Of a stretch of 46,045 nt of DNA, positions 1 through 8,996 are shown piece after piece. Made by a program: the position numbers and the translations under genes. Numbering within the stretch: the first letter of the stretch is position 1; each line of letters opens with the position of its first letter. The stretch spans positions 1 to 46,045 of the forward strand of contig JAAESG010000579.1 in NCBI GenBank assembly GCA_024229615.1, read 5' to 3'. Origin of the DNA: Gammaproteobacteria bacterium. GTDB taxonomy: Bacteria; Pseudomonadota; Gammaproteobacteria; GCA-001735895. The notes below the pieces were generated by a model. That model was not told the DNA's origin. It was given only the letters and a program-made list of their open reading frames with translations, and ran no database searches.

Positions 1-1
1 G

Positions 2-1180
2 CAACGCCTCGAGCAACGTGTTAACTATGATGTCGAAATGATGCGCGAACTCGGCTACTGCAGTGGTATTGAAAATTACTCGCGATTTCTGTCGGGGCGT
101 CAGGCCGGGGAAGCGCCGCCAACCCTGTTTGATTACCTGCCCGAGGACTGCCTGTTGTTTATCGATGAAAGTCACGTCTCGGTACCGCAAATAGGTGGCA
201 TGTACCGCGGTGATCGATCGCGCAAGGAAACCCTGGTGGAATATGGGTTTCGTCTGCCGTCCGCACTCGATAACCGGCCGCTGCGTTTCGATGAGTTTGA
301 ACGTATGTCACCACAAACCATTTTCGTCTCTGCAACCCCGGGTGATTACGAGGAAAAATTTAGCGGGGCTGTAGTTGAGCAAGTAGTGAGACCTACCGGG
401 CTGGTCGATCCGGTGATTGAAGTTCGGCCGGCGACTACCCAGGTTGACGATGTGCTGTCGGAGATAAACAAACGTGTCGCCCTCGAGGAGAGGGTGTTGA
501 TAACGACACTGACCAAGCGCATGGCCGAGGATTTGACCGATTATCTCGCCGAGCACGGGGTGCGGGTGCGTTACCTGCACTCGGATATCGATACGGTCGA
601 ACGTATGGAAATCATCCGCGATCTGCGCCTCGGCGAGTTCGATGTGCTGGTTGGCATCAACTTGTTGCGCGAGGGGCTGGACATGCCGGAAGTGTCCCTG
701 GTCGCGATACTCGATGCGGACAAGGAGGGTTTTCTGCGTTCGGATCGTGCGTTGATTCAGACCATCGGCCGCGCGGCTCGAAACATCAACGGCATGTCGA
801 TTCTCTACGCAGATAAAGTCACTGGTTCGATGGAGCGTGCTATCGCCGAAACAGACCGGCGTCGAGACAAGCAATTGAACTATAACCGCGAGCACAATAT
901 TACCCCGATGGGAATCGTCAAGGGTATTAGCGACGTGATGGATCTGGGTGATTCCAGCAGGCCCGGACGACACCGCAAATCTTATAATCGTGTCGCAGAA
1001 AGTGCCGAGGGCTACGATAAGCTCAGTGCGAAGCAATTAACCGCCAAACTCAAGCAACTCGAAAACACTATGTACAAACATGCGCGAGATTTGGAATTCG
1101 AGGACGCAGCGCGGGTTCGCGATGAAATCAGCAGTCTCAAGGACCGGTACTTCAAGACCTCGGAACTCGAAGCCATTTGA
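2..1180 (+). CDS. uvrB: UvrABC system protein B, C-terminal part (5' end outside window)
   Basis: This is the damage-verification helicase of nucleotide excision repair; it takes over the lesion from UvrA and recruits UvrC in the cytoplasm. The reading frame is open from base 2, so the start lies upstream of the window. Visible are the Walker B box DESHVS, helicase motif V in [15 protein letters not shown], motif [11 protein letters not shown], and a C-terminal UVR domain ([13 protein letters not shown]) that contacts UvrC. About 393 of the usual ~670 residues are present, lacking Walker A and most of domain 1. Long antisense ORFs over it are shadows. It converges on the transglutaminase-like gene. 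The product assignment is very secure. Confidence 0.97.
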   Translation, partial: QRLEQRVNYDVEMMRELGYCSGIENYSRFLSGRQAGEAPPTLFDYLPEDCLLFIDESHVSVPQIGGMYRGDRSRKETLVEYGFRLPSALDNRPLRFDEFERMSPQTIFVSATPGDYEEKFSGAVVEQVVRPTGLVDPVIEVRPATTQVDDVLSEINKRVALEERVLITTLTKRMAEDLTDYLAEHGVRVRYLHSDIDTVERMEIIRDLRLGEFDVLVGINLLREGLDMPEVSLVAILDADKEGFLRSDRALIQTIGRAARNINGMSILYADKVTGSMERAIAETDRRRDKQLNYNREHNITPMGIVKGISDVMDLGDSSRPGRHRKSYNRVAESAEGYDKLSAKQLTAKLKQLENTMYKHARDLEFEDAARVRDEISSLKDRYFKTSELEAI

Positions 1181-1388
1181 ATCGACCCGCAGCGCCCATT
1201 CCCGGGATGATCGCGAGCACATGAGCGGTCTTCGCTTGACCAAAATTGTTATCAACCGAGATATCAATCCGCTAAATTCATCAAAGATAGCTGTGGGAAA
1301 TGGACCTCGTCAGTCAAGCTATCTCGAGTTTTGTGTGCGTATCCCCGGGGTGGCCTCGCCATGGGTGGGCGGGTCCGGATGTTTGGGG

Positions 1389-3377
1389 TCAGGGCTGGAT
1401 CGAGTTAATCAGGTTGCGCATGTCGTCGAGGGCCCGGGAGGAGAGACCGGAACGACCATACTTGATGCGGTTATATAGTTCGACGATCTTTGCGAGCTGC
1501 TCGCTTTGTACGAAGCCTTGCTCCGATACCCGGCGTAGAAAAGCGCGGGTATCTTCCGCCGATTTTTTCTGAATACCCTGTTTTGCCAGTTTTTTGAGTA
1601 GTCGATTAAACAGAATTTCATAGGCCTGCGGCCTCGGCGGTCGTTCGCGATACCATACGACGAACCAGAACAGGCCAGTCACTGCCACCAGTGAGGTGAC
1701 CAGCGTGAAGATCATGTCGGACCAGCTGTCGATTCCGATTTCAAGCTTGCTGAGGAAGTTTTGCTGTTTGCGCTGATCGTAGTTAATGACCCAATCGTTC
1801 CAGCTGTGTTGCAGATTATCCCAGCTATACAACAGGTTGCCGAAAATCGGATTTCGATTGCGAATACGAAAACTTGATCCTTCTTCTGACAATGCGTTGT
1901 CGATGCCCTGTTCAATACGGCTGGGGGATACCGCGGCAGTGGGGTCGACACGTATCCAGCCGCGATTTTCGATCCAGATTTCAGTCCAGGCGTGTGCATC
2001 AGATTGGCGAACGATCAGATAATTACCGACATTGTTGTATTCACCTCCCTGATAGCCAGTGACGATACGCGCGGGAATGCCCGCTGCGCGCATGATCAGA
2101 GCGAAACTACCGGCGTAGTGCTCGCAAAAACCCCGGCGAGTACCGAACAGGAATTCATCTACCGAGTCGTCTCCCAGCGCCGGGGGCTGTAGCGTATAGA
2201 CATATTCCTGTTCGCGAAACATGGTCAACACTTCATCGATGATATCTTCGCTGCGTTGGTAACGTTCGGCCAGAGATTTGCCAAACGCAATCGTTCTCAG
2301 GTTGGTTTTTTGCGGATATTCAAGTGTTAACTCACGATAGGCCAGGGTTTCATCCGTGCCCACCACGTAAGCCATGCGGGACTCCATCGAGTAACGCACC
2401 AGGTCGTTAATTTTTTTCTTGCTGATGAGTTGAAAGTCTTCAGTAATGACACTGTCGGCTGCCAGTTTCGTCGGTATGTCCAGCGCCAACAACCAGTGTT
2501 CGCCATGGGGCTCCAGGGTCACGGTATATTTAACCGGAGGCTCGGCCACGGTCAGGTTGAATCGGTTGAGTACCTGCCGGCGCGACTGTGACCAGCGGTA
2601 CCCGTTGTATAGCGCCATCACCGGACCGCGCCAGTAAAGTCGACTCGAGGCTGGAATTTCTTTCTCGAAGTCGACTCTGAAGGCAACTTCGTTACTGAGG
2701 ATAAGGTTGCTGATTTTACCCGGGGACATGTGATCGCTGAGGCCGGTTATGCCGCCCCGCTGATTGTTACTCACCCCCCAAAGCGGTCCAGGTACCCGCG
2801 GAACCAGCACGAACAGGATTAACATTAACGGGATCGATAACATGACCAGGCGCGCGCTGGTCGGCAGTATTTCCGCGACCACGATGTTTTCATCTCGACG
2901 ATTAATGATTACCAGGGTTGCTGTGATCACGATCAGGGTCGCGAACATCAAAACGGCGGTGAAGATACTTTGCGAAAACAGAAAATGGGTCGCGATCAGG
3001 AAATAACATAGAAAGACCAGAATCAATACGTCGCGGTGACGTCGACTTTCGAGGAACTTGAATGAAGCCATTACCGTCAATAGTGCCAGACCCGCGTCGC
3101 GGCCGACCACGGTCCAGTACTCGGCAAAGACACCCACTCCGCCGAATAGAACCAGTGGTATCAGCAACCACTTTGGCAGTTCTCTGATTTTTCCGTGGTT
3201 TTGCAGACAGCGCCATACAAGAGAAACCACGACGATGAGGCTGACCCAGACCGGCAGGTGGAGAAAATGGGGTGCGATCGAGAACAGAAAGCAAAAACAT
3301 ACCGCATAAATGCTGGATCGGTTCGTCACTTCCTGTGAAATCGAACGGATCGGCAGATTCTCGCTAACCGTGCTCAA
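1389..3377 (-). CDS. TgpA-like transglutaminase-domain membrane protein (DUF3488-transglutaminase-DUF4129)
   Basis: The architecture is N-terminal membrane segments (DUF3488-like), a periplasmic transglutaminase fold, one more membrane helix, and a cytoplasmic DUF4129-like tail. The catalytic triad is visible: Cys in RGFCEHYAG (about residue 416), His in DAHAWTEIW (about 460) and Asp in RVDPTAA (about 477), so the protein should be active. Family members such as Pseudomonas TgpA are essential envelope proteins of unclear substrate. It is the third gene of a MoxR-DUF58-TgpA operon. I chose a TTG start because AGGAG sits 7 nt upstream and the gene then overlaps the DUF58 gene by 14 nt; a GTG at 3329 is the main alternative (646 aa). 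Confidence 0.92.
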   Translation of the reverse strand: MSTVSENLPIRSISQEVTNRSSIYAVCFCFLFSIAPHFLHLPVWVSLIVVVSLVWRCLQNHGKIRELPKWLLIPLVLFGGVGVFAEYWTVVGRDAGLALLTVMASFKFLESRRHRDVLILVFLCYFLIATHFLFSQSIFTAVLMFATLIVITATLVIINRRDENIVVAEILPTSARLVMLSIPLMLILFVLVPRVPGPLWGVSNNQRGGITGLSDHMSPGKISNLILSNEVAFRVDFEKEIPASSRLYWRGPVMALYNGYRWSQSRRQVLNRFNLTVAEPPVKYTVTLEPHGEHWLLALDIPTKLAADSVITEDFQLISKKKINDLVRYSMESRMAYVVGTDETLAYRELTLEYPQKTNLRTIAFGKSLAERYQRSEDIIDEVLTMFREQEYVYTLQPPALGDDSVDEFLFGTRRGFCEHYAGSFALIMRAAGIPARIVTGYQGGEYNNVGNYLIVRQSDAHAWTEIWIENRGWIRVDPTAAVSPSRIEQGIDNALSEEGSSFRIRNRNPIFGNLLYSWDNLQHSWNDWVINYDQRKQQNFLSKLEIGIDSWSDMIFTLVTSLVAVTGLFWFVVWYRERPPRPQAYEILFNRLLKKLAKQGIQKKSAEDTRAFLRRVSEQGFVQSEQLAKIVELYNRIKYGRSGLSSRALDDMRNLINSIQP

Positions 3378-4368
3378 GTTCAAGCTCCTGGTTGGTATCC
3401 GACTGACTGAATATGGCGAGGGCCTGCAGGCAGGTATGCTTGTGAGCGTTGCCATAGTCCTGCTCGATGACTGTGCCGGGCAACCTCAGACCATATTTCT
3501 GTTCCTCACTTTCGGCCGCTAAAACCAGTGCGGCCATCAGGCTAAGCCGGTCTTCGAGTGAGCCTTCTCGCAGTCTTTGCCAATCTATCCACAGAGATGG
3601 TCTGGCGTGACCCTGGAATGTTTTGGTTAACAGGCCTTTACCCTGGGCATAGGCCTTCCAGGAAATATGGCGCAGAGATTCACCTTCGCGGTGCTCGCGC
3701 AGCCCGGCAAAATCGTCCCCTTCGATGGTGCTGGTCGAGGTCTGGCCGTCGTATTGTTCGATCATGCTCTGTTCCAGTTTGACGCTGGTGCTCGGCCTCG
3801 GGTAAATCAGGATTGGCAAATCAAACTTGAGCCAGCCCCAGGCATGAAATAGTCCGGTCGGGTAGCGGGTAAACACCGTGATACCGGCGGGTTTGAACTG
3901 ACCTCGGCGCATGGTAGGAATTTTCAGCTTGATCTCGGTGCTGCCTTCACGCTCCAGTTTCAGGTAAACCGGCGGCAAATTGGCGTACTGAATACCGATC
4001 GCGTAGCGCTTCGAGTTGTTCGAATGGCTAACCTCAAATTTAAATTCGCAATATTCACCACAGAAAACCGGTCTCGGGATCTGAAGTTTCACGGTAATTC
4101 CAAGCAAATTTTTATGCGTGTGCCAGAGACTGATAATGCCCAGTGAGGTCAGCATGAAGGTCAATACAAACGCCATGCTGTTTTGGTAGTTAATGGCTGC
4201 AAAGAAAAGCAACAGCAGCATGATTGCAAACAGGTAGCCGAAGCCGGTGGGCAGGATATACAGACGGCGATTATGTAACAGAATCGCAGATCGACTGGGG
4301 GGATTGTGGTTATCAAACCAGGTATCGAAGTAGCGACGGATGGGGCTCGGCAGACTAACCGAAAACAT
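3364..4368 (-). CDS. DUF58 domain-containing protein (short form)
   Basis: This 334-aa protein has two N-terminal membrane helices (about residues 35-80) and a DUF58 signature, GDDFAGLREHREGESLRHIS, near residue 215. DUF58 proteins accompany MoxR ATPases and carry a degenerate vWA-like fold that probably binds the ATPase's client. It is the middle gene of the minus-strand operon, 5 nt after the MoxR gene and overlapping the TgpA-like gene, so translational coupling is likely. It is shorter than the second DUF58 protein of the window (441 aa) and lacks most of the vWA-like C-terminus. The client protein is unknown. Confidence 0.93.
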   Translation of the reverse strand: MFSVSLPSPIRRYFDTWFDNHNPPSRSAILLHNRRLYILPTGFGYLFAIMLLLLFFAAINYQNSMAFVLTFMLTSLGIISLWHTHKNLLGITVKLQIPRPVFCGEYCEFKFEVSHSNNSKRYAIGIQYANLPPVYLKLEREGSTEIKLKIPTMRRGQFKPAGITVFTRYPTGLFHAWGWLKFDLPILIYPRPSTSVKLEQSMIEQYDGQTSTSTIEGDDFAGLREHREGESLRHISWKAYAQGKGLLTKTFQGHARPSLWIDWQRLREGSLEDRLSLMAALVLAAESEEQKYGLRLPGTVIEQDYGNAHKHTCLQALAIFSQSDTNQELELEHG

Positions 4369-4373
4369 AGGCG

Positions 4374-5321
4374 TTACGGGATCGGAATCTGATCGATCAG
4401 ATCGTTAACCAGTTCCATGGTCGGGAGACTATGTTGCTCCGAGGGTGTGAGACGATGGTCTGCGATTGCGCCGAAAACTGACTGGACATCCCCGGGTTCG
4501 ACATGGCTGCGGCCATTCATCAAGGCCCAGGCCTTGCTGGCCTGGATGACCGCGAGCGCTGCGCGCGGCGAAATTCCGTAGACGAACAGGCCAGGATTCC
4601 GAGTTGCCTGGACTAATTGCTGTACATAGCTCAACAGCGGCTCCGAGCAGTGGATACCGTCAACCGCGGATTGAATCGCGATGAAGCGATCGATACTGAT
4701 CGCCGGCTGGATTTTACGCATCAACTCGCGTGGGTTGCCGCCTGACAACAGGGCGCGTTCGGCTGCCTGATCCGGGTAACCCAGTGAAATCTTCATCATG
4801 AAGCGATCCAGCTGGGATTCCGGCAGCGGGAAGGTGCCGGATTGATCGAGAGGATTTTGCGTACCGATTACGAAAAAGGGTTCTTCCAGTTTATGGGTCG
4901 CACCCTCGACTGTGATTTGTTTCTCCTCCATGGCTTCGAGCAACGCACTCTGGGTTTTTGGTGTGGCGCGGTTAATTTCGTCGGCGAGAATGAAATGGGC
5001 GAATACCGGGCCTGGATGAAACTTGAAGACTTGTTGTTGCGGATCAAAGATTGATACGCCGAGAATATCGGCCGGCAACAGGTCGCTGGTGAACTGGATG
5101 CGGTTAAACTCGAGCCCGAACACCTGCGCGATGGTTTGCGACAGGGTGGTCTTGCCCACGCCGGGTAAATCTTCGATCAGGCAGTGGCCACGTGCGATGA
5201 GGCAACATACCGCCAGTTTCACCTGCTCGGATTTACCCAGGATGATGGTTTCGATTGCGCCTACCGACTTGACGATGTCGGCCTGAATGTTGGCGATTGA
5301 ATCGTCCGTGGTATCCAGCAT
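4374..5321 (-). CDS. MoxR-family AAA+ ATPase (first copy)
   Basis: This 315-aa cytoplasmic AAA+ ATPase has Walker A DLPGVGKT at residues 51-58, Walker B FILADEINRA with D114/E115, and a sensor-1 stretch GTQNPLDQSGT. The C-terminal helical lid contains YGISPRAALAVIQASKAWA. MoxR proteins act as chaperone-like assembly or activation factors for partner proteins, usually encoded beside them. Here the partners are DUF58 and TgpA-like proteins downstream in the same operon, a standard gammaproteobacterial arrangement. The start codon follows a GGGGC run, giving a modest ribosome site. It is the leading gene; the 123 nt upstream separate it from dinB, which lies on the same strand. Confidence 0.95.
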   Translation of the reverse strand: MLDTTDDSIANIQADIVKSVGAIETIILGKSEQVKLAVCCLIARGHCLIEDLPGVGKTTLSQTIAQVFGLEFNRIQFTSDLLPADILGVSIFDPQQQVFKFHPGPVFAHFILADEINRATPKTQSALLEAMEEKQITVEGATHKLEEPFFVIGTQNPLDQSGTFPLPESQLDRFMMKISLGYPDQAAERALLSGGNPRELMRKIQPAISIDRFIAIQSAVDGIHCSEPLLSYVQQLVQATRNPGLFVYGISPRAALAVIQASKAWALMNGRSHVEPGDVQSVFGAIADHRLTPSEQHSLPTMELVNDLIDQIPIP

Positions 5322-5444
5322 TAATTGCCCCGAAAATTAAAACACTAAAAGTATCGACCAAGTTTAGCCGAAATTGTTTAATAGTTTCGTGAAATAAAAC
5401 ACGCTACGTCTCTCCCGTTGCCGTCATTGGCAGGCCGACAGGGG

Positions 5445-6677
5445 TTAGACCGTCCTTCGATGACCCTGTGGTTTCCAGGCGGGAGAAATGACATCCGGCA
5501 TGCGGCTGCGGTCCACCAGTCTAGCCGAGGCCAGTGTCATTGCGCCATAGCGCCGATTGATTTGATCCATTGCCAGGTGGGCTCGCTCCCGTGCCGGGTG
5601 TTTTCGCTGGAACAGATCTGCCTGGCAGGGTGCTTTGGGATCCAGTGCCACGATACGAATTTGCCAGACCCCCTGGTTTTGCCAACCGTCGGTTAGCCAG
5701 CGATTGCCAAGCCTGAAGATGACCATTTCGTCATCGCTGGGCAGTAGCGAGCGGGCCGTTGTCTTGAGCCATCCATGGTACAGGCGCAAGCCAAAAAGGA
5801 ATTGTTGCGCCACCAGGTGATTACACCGCAATCGCTCCCCCAGCTTGTGCGCCATGTGCATCAGGTAAACGCGAATCGACTCGATATCGTGAGTATCGGG
5901 TGGCAGCACCTTGCCATGGCCAATCGACTGTACGCTCGGAATGCCTGTTTTGACCGGCTCGGGGTCGAGTCCCTGGGCCATCAACCAGATCCGCCTGCCG
6001 GGATTTCCCCAACGCTTGCCGAGAACACTAATGGGTAGTCTCTGCAAATCTGCGCATCGATGCACCCCGTAGCGCGAAAGCATGCCGGCGATACCAGAAT
6101 TGACGCCGCAGAGTTCGCTGACAGGTATATCCGCCAGGCTGTCGCGTGCCTGCCAGGGTGGAATAATGGTTACACCATCGGGCTTGTTTTGCTTGGCAGC
6201 AAACTTGGCGGTGGTTTTATCGCCGCTGATCCCGACCGAACAGAGGATTCCTGAGTGTTCGTAGACGGTTTGCTTGATGCGATGGGCAATTTGGTCTGGT
6301 GTACCCCACAACTGCTGACAATGGGTCAGATCGAGAAACGCTTCGTCGACTGAAAATATTTCGATATCCGGGGTGAAGCGGGCCAACGCCTGCATGATAT
6401 GGGTGGATACTTCAGCATAGCGTTGTGGACGGCTGCTTACCTGGATCAATTCCGGACAGAGTCGGCGCGCCCGCTTGATATGCATACCAGTGTGGACACC
6501 GTTCGCGCGGGCCTCGTAAGAGCAGGTAATTATACAGGTGCCGATGTTACCGTTGGTTAGCGCAATTGGCCTGGCGCGCCATTCCGGATGATCGACCTGT
6601 TCGACTGAAGCGAAAAAAGCGTTCATATCGGCGAGCACGATGAGACGTGGCCAGATTTCGGCGTTTTCATTTTTCAC
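5445..6677 (-). CDS. Y-family translesion DNA polymerase, DinB/Pol IV-like
   Basis: This is an error-prone polymerase that copies past damaged bases. At 410 aa it is longer than E. coli DinB (351) and near UmuC length. Catalytic residues are visible: D17 in LADMNAFFASVE, and D111/E112 in FSVDEAFLD; F22 matches the DinB steric-gate position. A thumb and little-finger region follows, ending with a basic tail. The start overlaps the stop of the UmuD-like gene by 4 nt (ATGA), so the two are translationally coupled. Sequence details (SYEARANGV, RYAEVS) fit DinB better than UmuC, but the genomic pairing is UmuDC-like. Regulation by DNA damage is inferred from the promoter upstream of its partner. 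Confidence 0.93.
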   Translation of the reverse strand: MKNENAEIWPRLIVLADMNAFFASVEQVDHPEWRARPIALTNGNIGTCIITCSYEARANGVHTGMHIKRARRLCPELIQVSSRPQRYAEVSTHIMQALARFTPDIEIFSVDEAFLDLTHCQQLWGTPDQIAHRIKQTVYEHSGILCSVGISGDKTTAKFAAKQNKPDGVTIIPPWQARDSLADIPVSELCGVNSGIAGMLSRYGVHRCADLQRLPISVLGKRWGNPGRRIWLMAQGLDPEPVKTGIPSVQSIGHGKVLPPDTHDIESIRVYLMHMAHKLGERLRCNHLVAQQFLFGLRLYHGWLKTTARSLLPSDDEMVIFRLGNRWLTDGWQNQGVWQIRIVALDPKAPCQADLFQRKHPARERAHLAMDQINRRYGAMTLASARLVDRSRMPDVISPAWKPQGHRRTV

Positions 6678-7108
6678 CGATAACGCCGGACCTGCCCGAC
6701 GACCTTTCCCTGAATTTGCACGCGAGATTCCGCGAACAGCAGGTCGACCAGATCTGGATTATCGGCGAGTAGCTGTATCCGCTTTTCGGATCGATATCGG
6801 ATTCGTTTCAAAACGACTTCCTCGTTATCAATCAGTGCGACCACGATATCGCCATTTCTGGCCCGTTGCTGACTTTGCACCACGACAATATCTCCGATAA
6901 AAATTCCGGCTTCGGACATGGAACTGTCGGTAACTTGCAAGGCGTATCGCCCTGGCGCAGTCAACAGGGTCAGTAATTCGCTACGCTGTCGATCTTCGAT
7001 TGCCTGCAGGGGAATGCCCGCGGCGATCCGGCCCAGCTGTACGAGGCCCGAGGCATGTGTCAGAGGCAAAATGGGCTTGAATTTGCAGGAGAGGGAGACG
7101 CTATTCAT
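6674..7108 (-). CDS. UmuD-like S24 peptidase (LexA C-terminal fold without HTH)
   Basis: This 144-aa protein matches the self-cleaving half of LexA/UmuD and lacks the LexA DNA-binding domain. The predicted cleavage bond is A30-G31 in GRIAAGIPL. The nucleophile is S63 (in DSSMSEAGI) and the general base K101 (in VVLKRIR), 38 residues apart versus 37 in UmuD. After RecA-stimulated cleavage such proteins form the accessory dimer of a mutagenic polymerase. The ATG was chosen because AGGA precedes it by 8 nt; an upstream in-frame TTG at 7159 lies inside the promoter and is rejected. It overlaps the polymerase gene by 4 nt. It could be annotated as a LexA-like repressor by homology alone, but there is no room for a winged helix. 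Confidence 0.9.
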   Translation of the reverse strand: MNSVSLSCKFKPILPLTHASGLVQLGRIAAGIPLQAIEDRQRSELLTLLTAPGRYALQVTDSSMSEAGIFIGDIVVVQSQQRARNGDIVVALIDNEEVVLKRIRYRSEKRIQLLADNPDLVDLLFAESRVQIQGKVVGQVRRYR

Positions 7109-7130
7109 ATATAATTTCCTGTAGAGGAAC

Positions 7131-7159
7131 ACTATAGAGAACAAAGTGAGAACTATCAA
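7131..7159 (-). promoter_or_regulatory. Sigma70-type promoter of the umuD-like/dinB-like operon
   Basis: Reading the minus strand, TTGATA (7159-7154) and TATAGT (7136-7131) are separated by exactly 17 nt. Each hexamer differs from the consensus at one position. The expected start of transcription lies about 20 nt before the ATG at 7108, leaving room for the AGGA ribosome site. This is the best-formed promoter seen in the window. Confidence 0.75.
7139..7153 (-). promoter_or_regulatory. Candidate LexA operator, GTTC-N7-GTTC direct repeat
   Basis: On the minus strand GTTC-TCACTTT-GTTC fills the spacer between the -35 and -10 boxes. A third GTTC (7130-7127) follows 8 nt later. GTTC-N7-GTTC is the established LexA box of Alphaproteobacteria; the usual gammaproteobacterial box is CTG-N10-CAG. 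The site would block RNA polymerase directly. The match is short, so the strength of the case rests on its position and on the SOS nature of the genes. Confidence 0.6.
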
Positions 7160-7280
7160 GAGTAAAAAATACTACCCCTGATAGAAAAAGACAATCGAAG
7201 AAGTATCCAATTTTGTGGACTCTTTAACAGTTATCCCCTTTTTTAATAGCGAAAATCCGGTCGGTTGCATAATAAACCTA

Positions 7281-8402
7281 ATGAGTAAGAACGCCTTGAT
7301 ACTGTGTGTTGATGATGAGCCGGTAAACCTGGTCATAATGCAAGAGTTGTTGCAGGACAGCTACGAACTGGTCACTGTCTGCTCCGGCGAGAGCTGTCTG
7401 CGGCAAGTCAGTGTTGAGAAACCGGATCTGATTCTACTCGATGTCAACATGCCTGATATGGACGGGCTAGAAACCTGCAAACTTTTGAGGGCCGATTCTG
7501 AGAGCGTCGAAATCCCTATCATTTTTGTCTCTGCGCTTGCGACTCATGAAGAGTTGATGGCGGGTTACGAGGCGGGCGGTGATGATTATATTACCAAGCC
7601 CTTCAGCGAGGATATTCTACAAAAGAAGGTGCAGATTGTTCTTGCCAGCCAGCTGCGCAAACAGGAACTGAAAAATATCTCCGAGCAAGCGGTCGAGGCG
7701 TTGAAGAAAACCCTGACTAATTCCGAGGAGCTCGCTATGGTGGTCAGATTTTTACATCAATGCCGGGCTGCGCACAAACTCGATGACCTGGCCAAAAATA
7801 TGTTTGACTGTTTGCGTGAGTTTGAGCTCGACGGCAGTTTGTTGATTCTGGCCGAACCCGAGAATCGATTGTGGTTTAGCGACAACATCGTGCGCCCGAT
7901 GGAAGCCCAGATTCTGGAGAGTCTGCGTGGACAGGACCGGGTATTGAGTTTCGGTACCCGTCTCGCGATCAACTCGGATTTCGTCAGCTTGCTGGTGCGC
8001 AATCTGCCGTCCGGATCGGAACCGATGGGCCGCCTGCGCGAGCTACTGACGATAATGATCGAGGGTCTCGATGCGAGGTTGTATGCGATGCAATCGGAAA
8101 TGCTGCAGAATCAACGACGCGATGTTCTGCTCGGCGCACTGGAGTCGACCCGTGAAAATCTGGACAATCTTACGATACGCCACAAGCAGCCAAAAGAGGA
8201 TGCGCTAGGGATTATTGCACAGCTCGAGGTTGAGTTCGAAAAATCACTAACCGGGCTCGATTTGACGAAGCAGCAAAAAGCGGTGTTGATGAATGTGATC
8301 GAGTCAGCGGCGGCAGATATCCAATCTGTGTATGATAATGGAATAAACCTCGATGAGCAGTTCGACGGGATCGTCGAGCAACTTTCCGCGGCGCTGCGAT
8401 AA
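7281..8402 (+). CDS. Response regulator with REC domain and unassigned C-terminal region
   Basis: The N-terminal 120 residues form a receiver domain: acidic pocket D11/D12, phosphoacceptor D54 in LLDVNMPDMDG, switch residue S84 and K106 in TKPF. A coiled-coil-like linker (about 125-165) leads to a ~200-residue region that I cannot assign to a DNA-binding, GGDEF, EAL or HD domain; it contains GSLLILAEPENRLWF and could be a degenerate GAF-like sensory module. No histidine kinase lies nearby, so it is an orphan. The ATG at 7281 starts the protein directly at MSKNALILCVDDE, as usual for REC proteins; an in-frame GTG at 7215 would add 22 unrelated residues. Output and partner are unknown. Confidence 0.85.
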   Translation: MSKNALILCVDDEPVNLVIMQELLQDSYELVTVCSGESCLRQVSVEKPDLILLDVNMPDMDGLETCKLLRADSESVEIPIIFVSALATHEELMAGYEAGGDDYITKPFSEDILQKKVQIVLASQLRKQELKNISEQAVEALKKTLTNSEELAMVVRFLHQCRAAHKLDDLAKNMFDCLREFELDGSLLILAEPENRLWFSDNIVRPMEAQILESLRGQDRVLSFGTRLAINSDFVSLLVRNLPSGSEPMGRLRELLTIMIEGLDARLYAMQSEMLQNQRRDVLLGALESTRENLDNLTIRHKQPKEDALGIIAQLEVEFEKSLTGLDLTKQQKAVLMNVIESAAADIQSVYDNGINLDEQFDGIVEQLSAALR

Positions 8403-8438
8403 ACAGTTTTGAGGAGGGGGGGTCGAGGTTGGGAAAGC

Positions 8439-8503
8439 GGGGTCGCATCCAGGTTTCAGCAATAATAAAAATGACTGAAAATGGATGCGTCCCCGTTTTT
8501 TTT
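8439..8503 (+). terminator. Intrinsic terminator after the response regulator
   Basis: A long imperfect stem pairs 8439-8459 with 8475-8494 (GGGGTCGCATCC against GGATGCGTCCCC, extended by TTTCAG/CTGAAA) and is followed immediately by eight T residues at 8496-8503. It starts 36 nt after the stop codon. The arms are unusually long for a terminator, so the hairpin may derive from a small repeat element. Confidence 0.75.
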
Positions 8504-8529
8504 GAAGGACCCTTTTAACGCTCGGAATT

Positions 8530-8805
8530 TTGATTGACGGCGTAATTTCGCTGCTCTATCGGTATTTTCGGAAGGTCCAGTTGAGTGAGTCAAATCGGTT
8601 GTACTGGCAGTGGCCAACGCTAGACCGCGTCACCATTGGACTACTGGTTATTCTCATCAGGCACATACTGTCGGTCTTCGAGACCGATATTATCGATATC
8701 GGTGAAACCAAGGAAAATCTGTTTGCGTTGTTCATCCTGTTGTACTGTGTTTCGATTCATTCGAGATTGAAACAAAGAGAATGGTTACAACAGCAAACGG
8801 GCTAG
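8530..8805 (+). CDS. Small hypothetical membrane protein
   Basis: A 91-codon frame opens at TTG and ends at a TAG that lies inside the adjoining palindromic repeat. The product has a hydrophobic stretch around residues 35-50 (VTIGLLVILIRHIL) and another around 63-75 (ENLFALFILLYCV), compatible with two membrane helices. I do not recognise the family. There is no convincing ribosome site and no ATG start, and the frame begins just after a terminator. It may be a real small protein, or the end of a larger gene whose front was lost when the repeat or terminator DNA arrived. Confidence 0.3.
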   Translation: MIDGVISLLYRYFRKVQLSESNRLYWQWPTLDRVTIGLLVILIRHILSVFETDIIDIGETKENLFALFILLYCVSIHSRLKQREWLQQQTG

Positions 8806-8889
8806 CCTGAATATTTCACCAGGCATAGCTGTCCTGCGTCGGAGTGCCGCATCACATCACTCGGGATACTGGTGAAATATCCAGGCTAG
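8802..8889. repeat. 88-bp palindromic intergenic element (family 1, copy 1)
   Basis: The two ends are near-perfect inverted repeats of 21 bp: the left arm begins CTAGCCTGAATATTTC and the right arm read backwards begins CTAGCCTGGATATTTC, with one mismatch. The interior is about 46 bp. Related ends occur at 23845-24023, and a degenerate relative at 30703-30761. No reading frame of its own is present, so it resembles a MITE or REP-type element mobilised in trans. Confidence 0.75.
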
Positions 8890-8996
8890 GGCCGGCACAT
8901 ATTCAGCGGCTGCACCTGAAATCCGAGGTTTGATCCTGCTGTAGATGCAAATTTTACCCGGAATATCAAGTCTGAGATTGCAGTTGACGAGGTTCG

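Noticed and set aside
308-1036. 242-codon antisense ORF in uvrB
   Set aside because: It lies wholly inside the conserved uvrB frame and its product resembles no protein family; it is a shadow frame.
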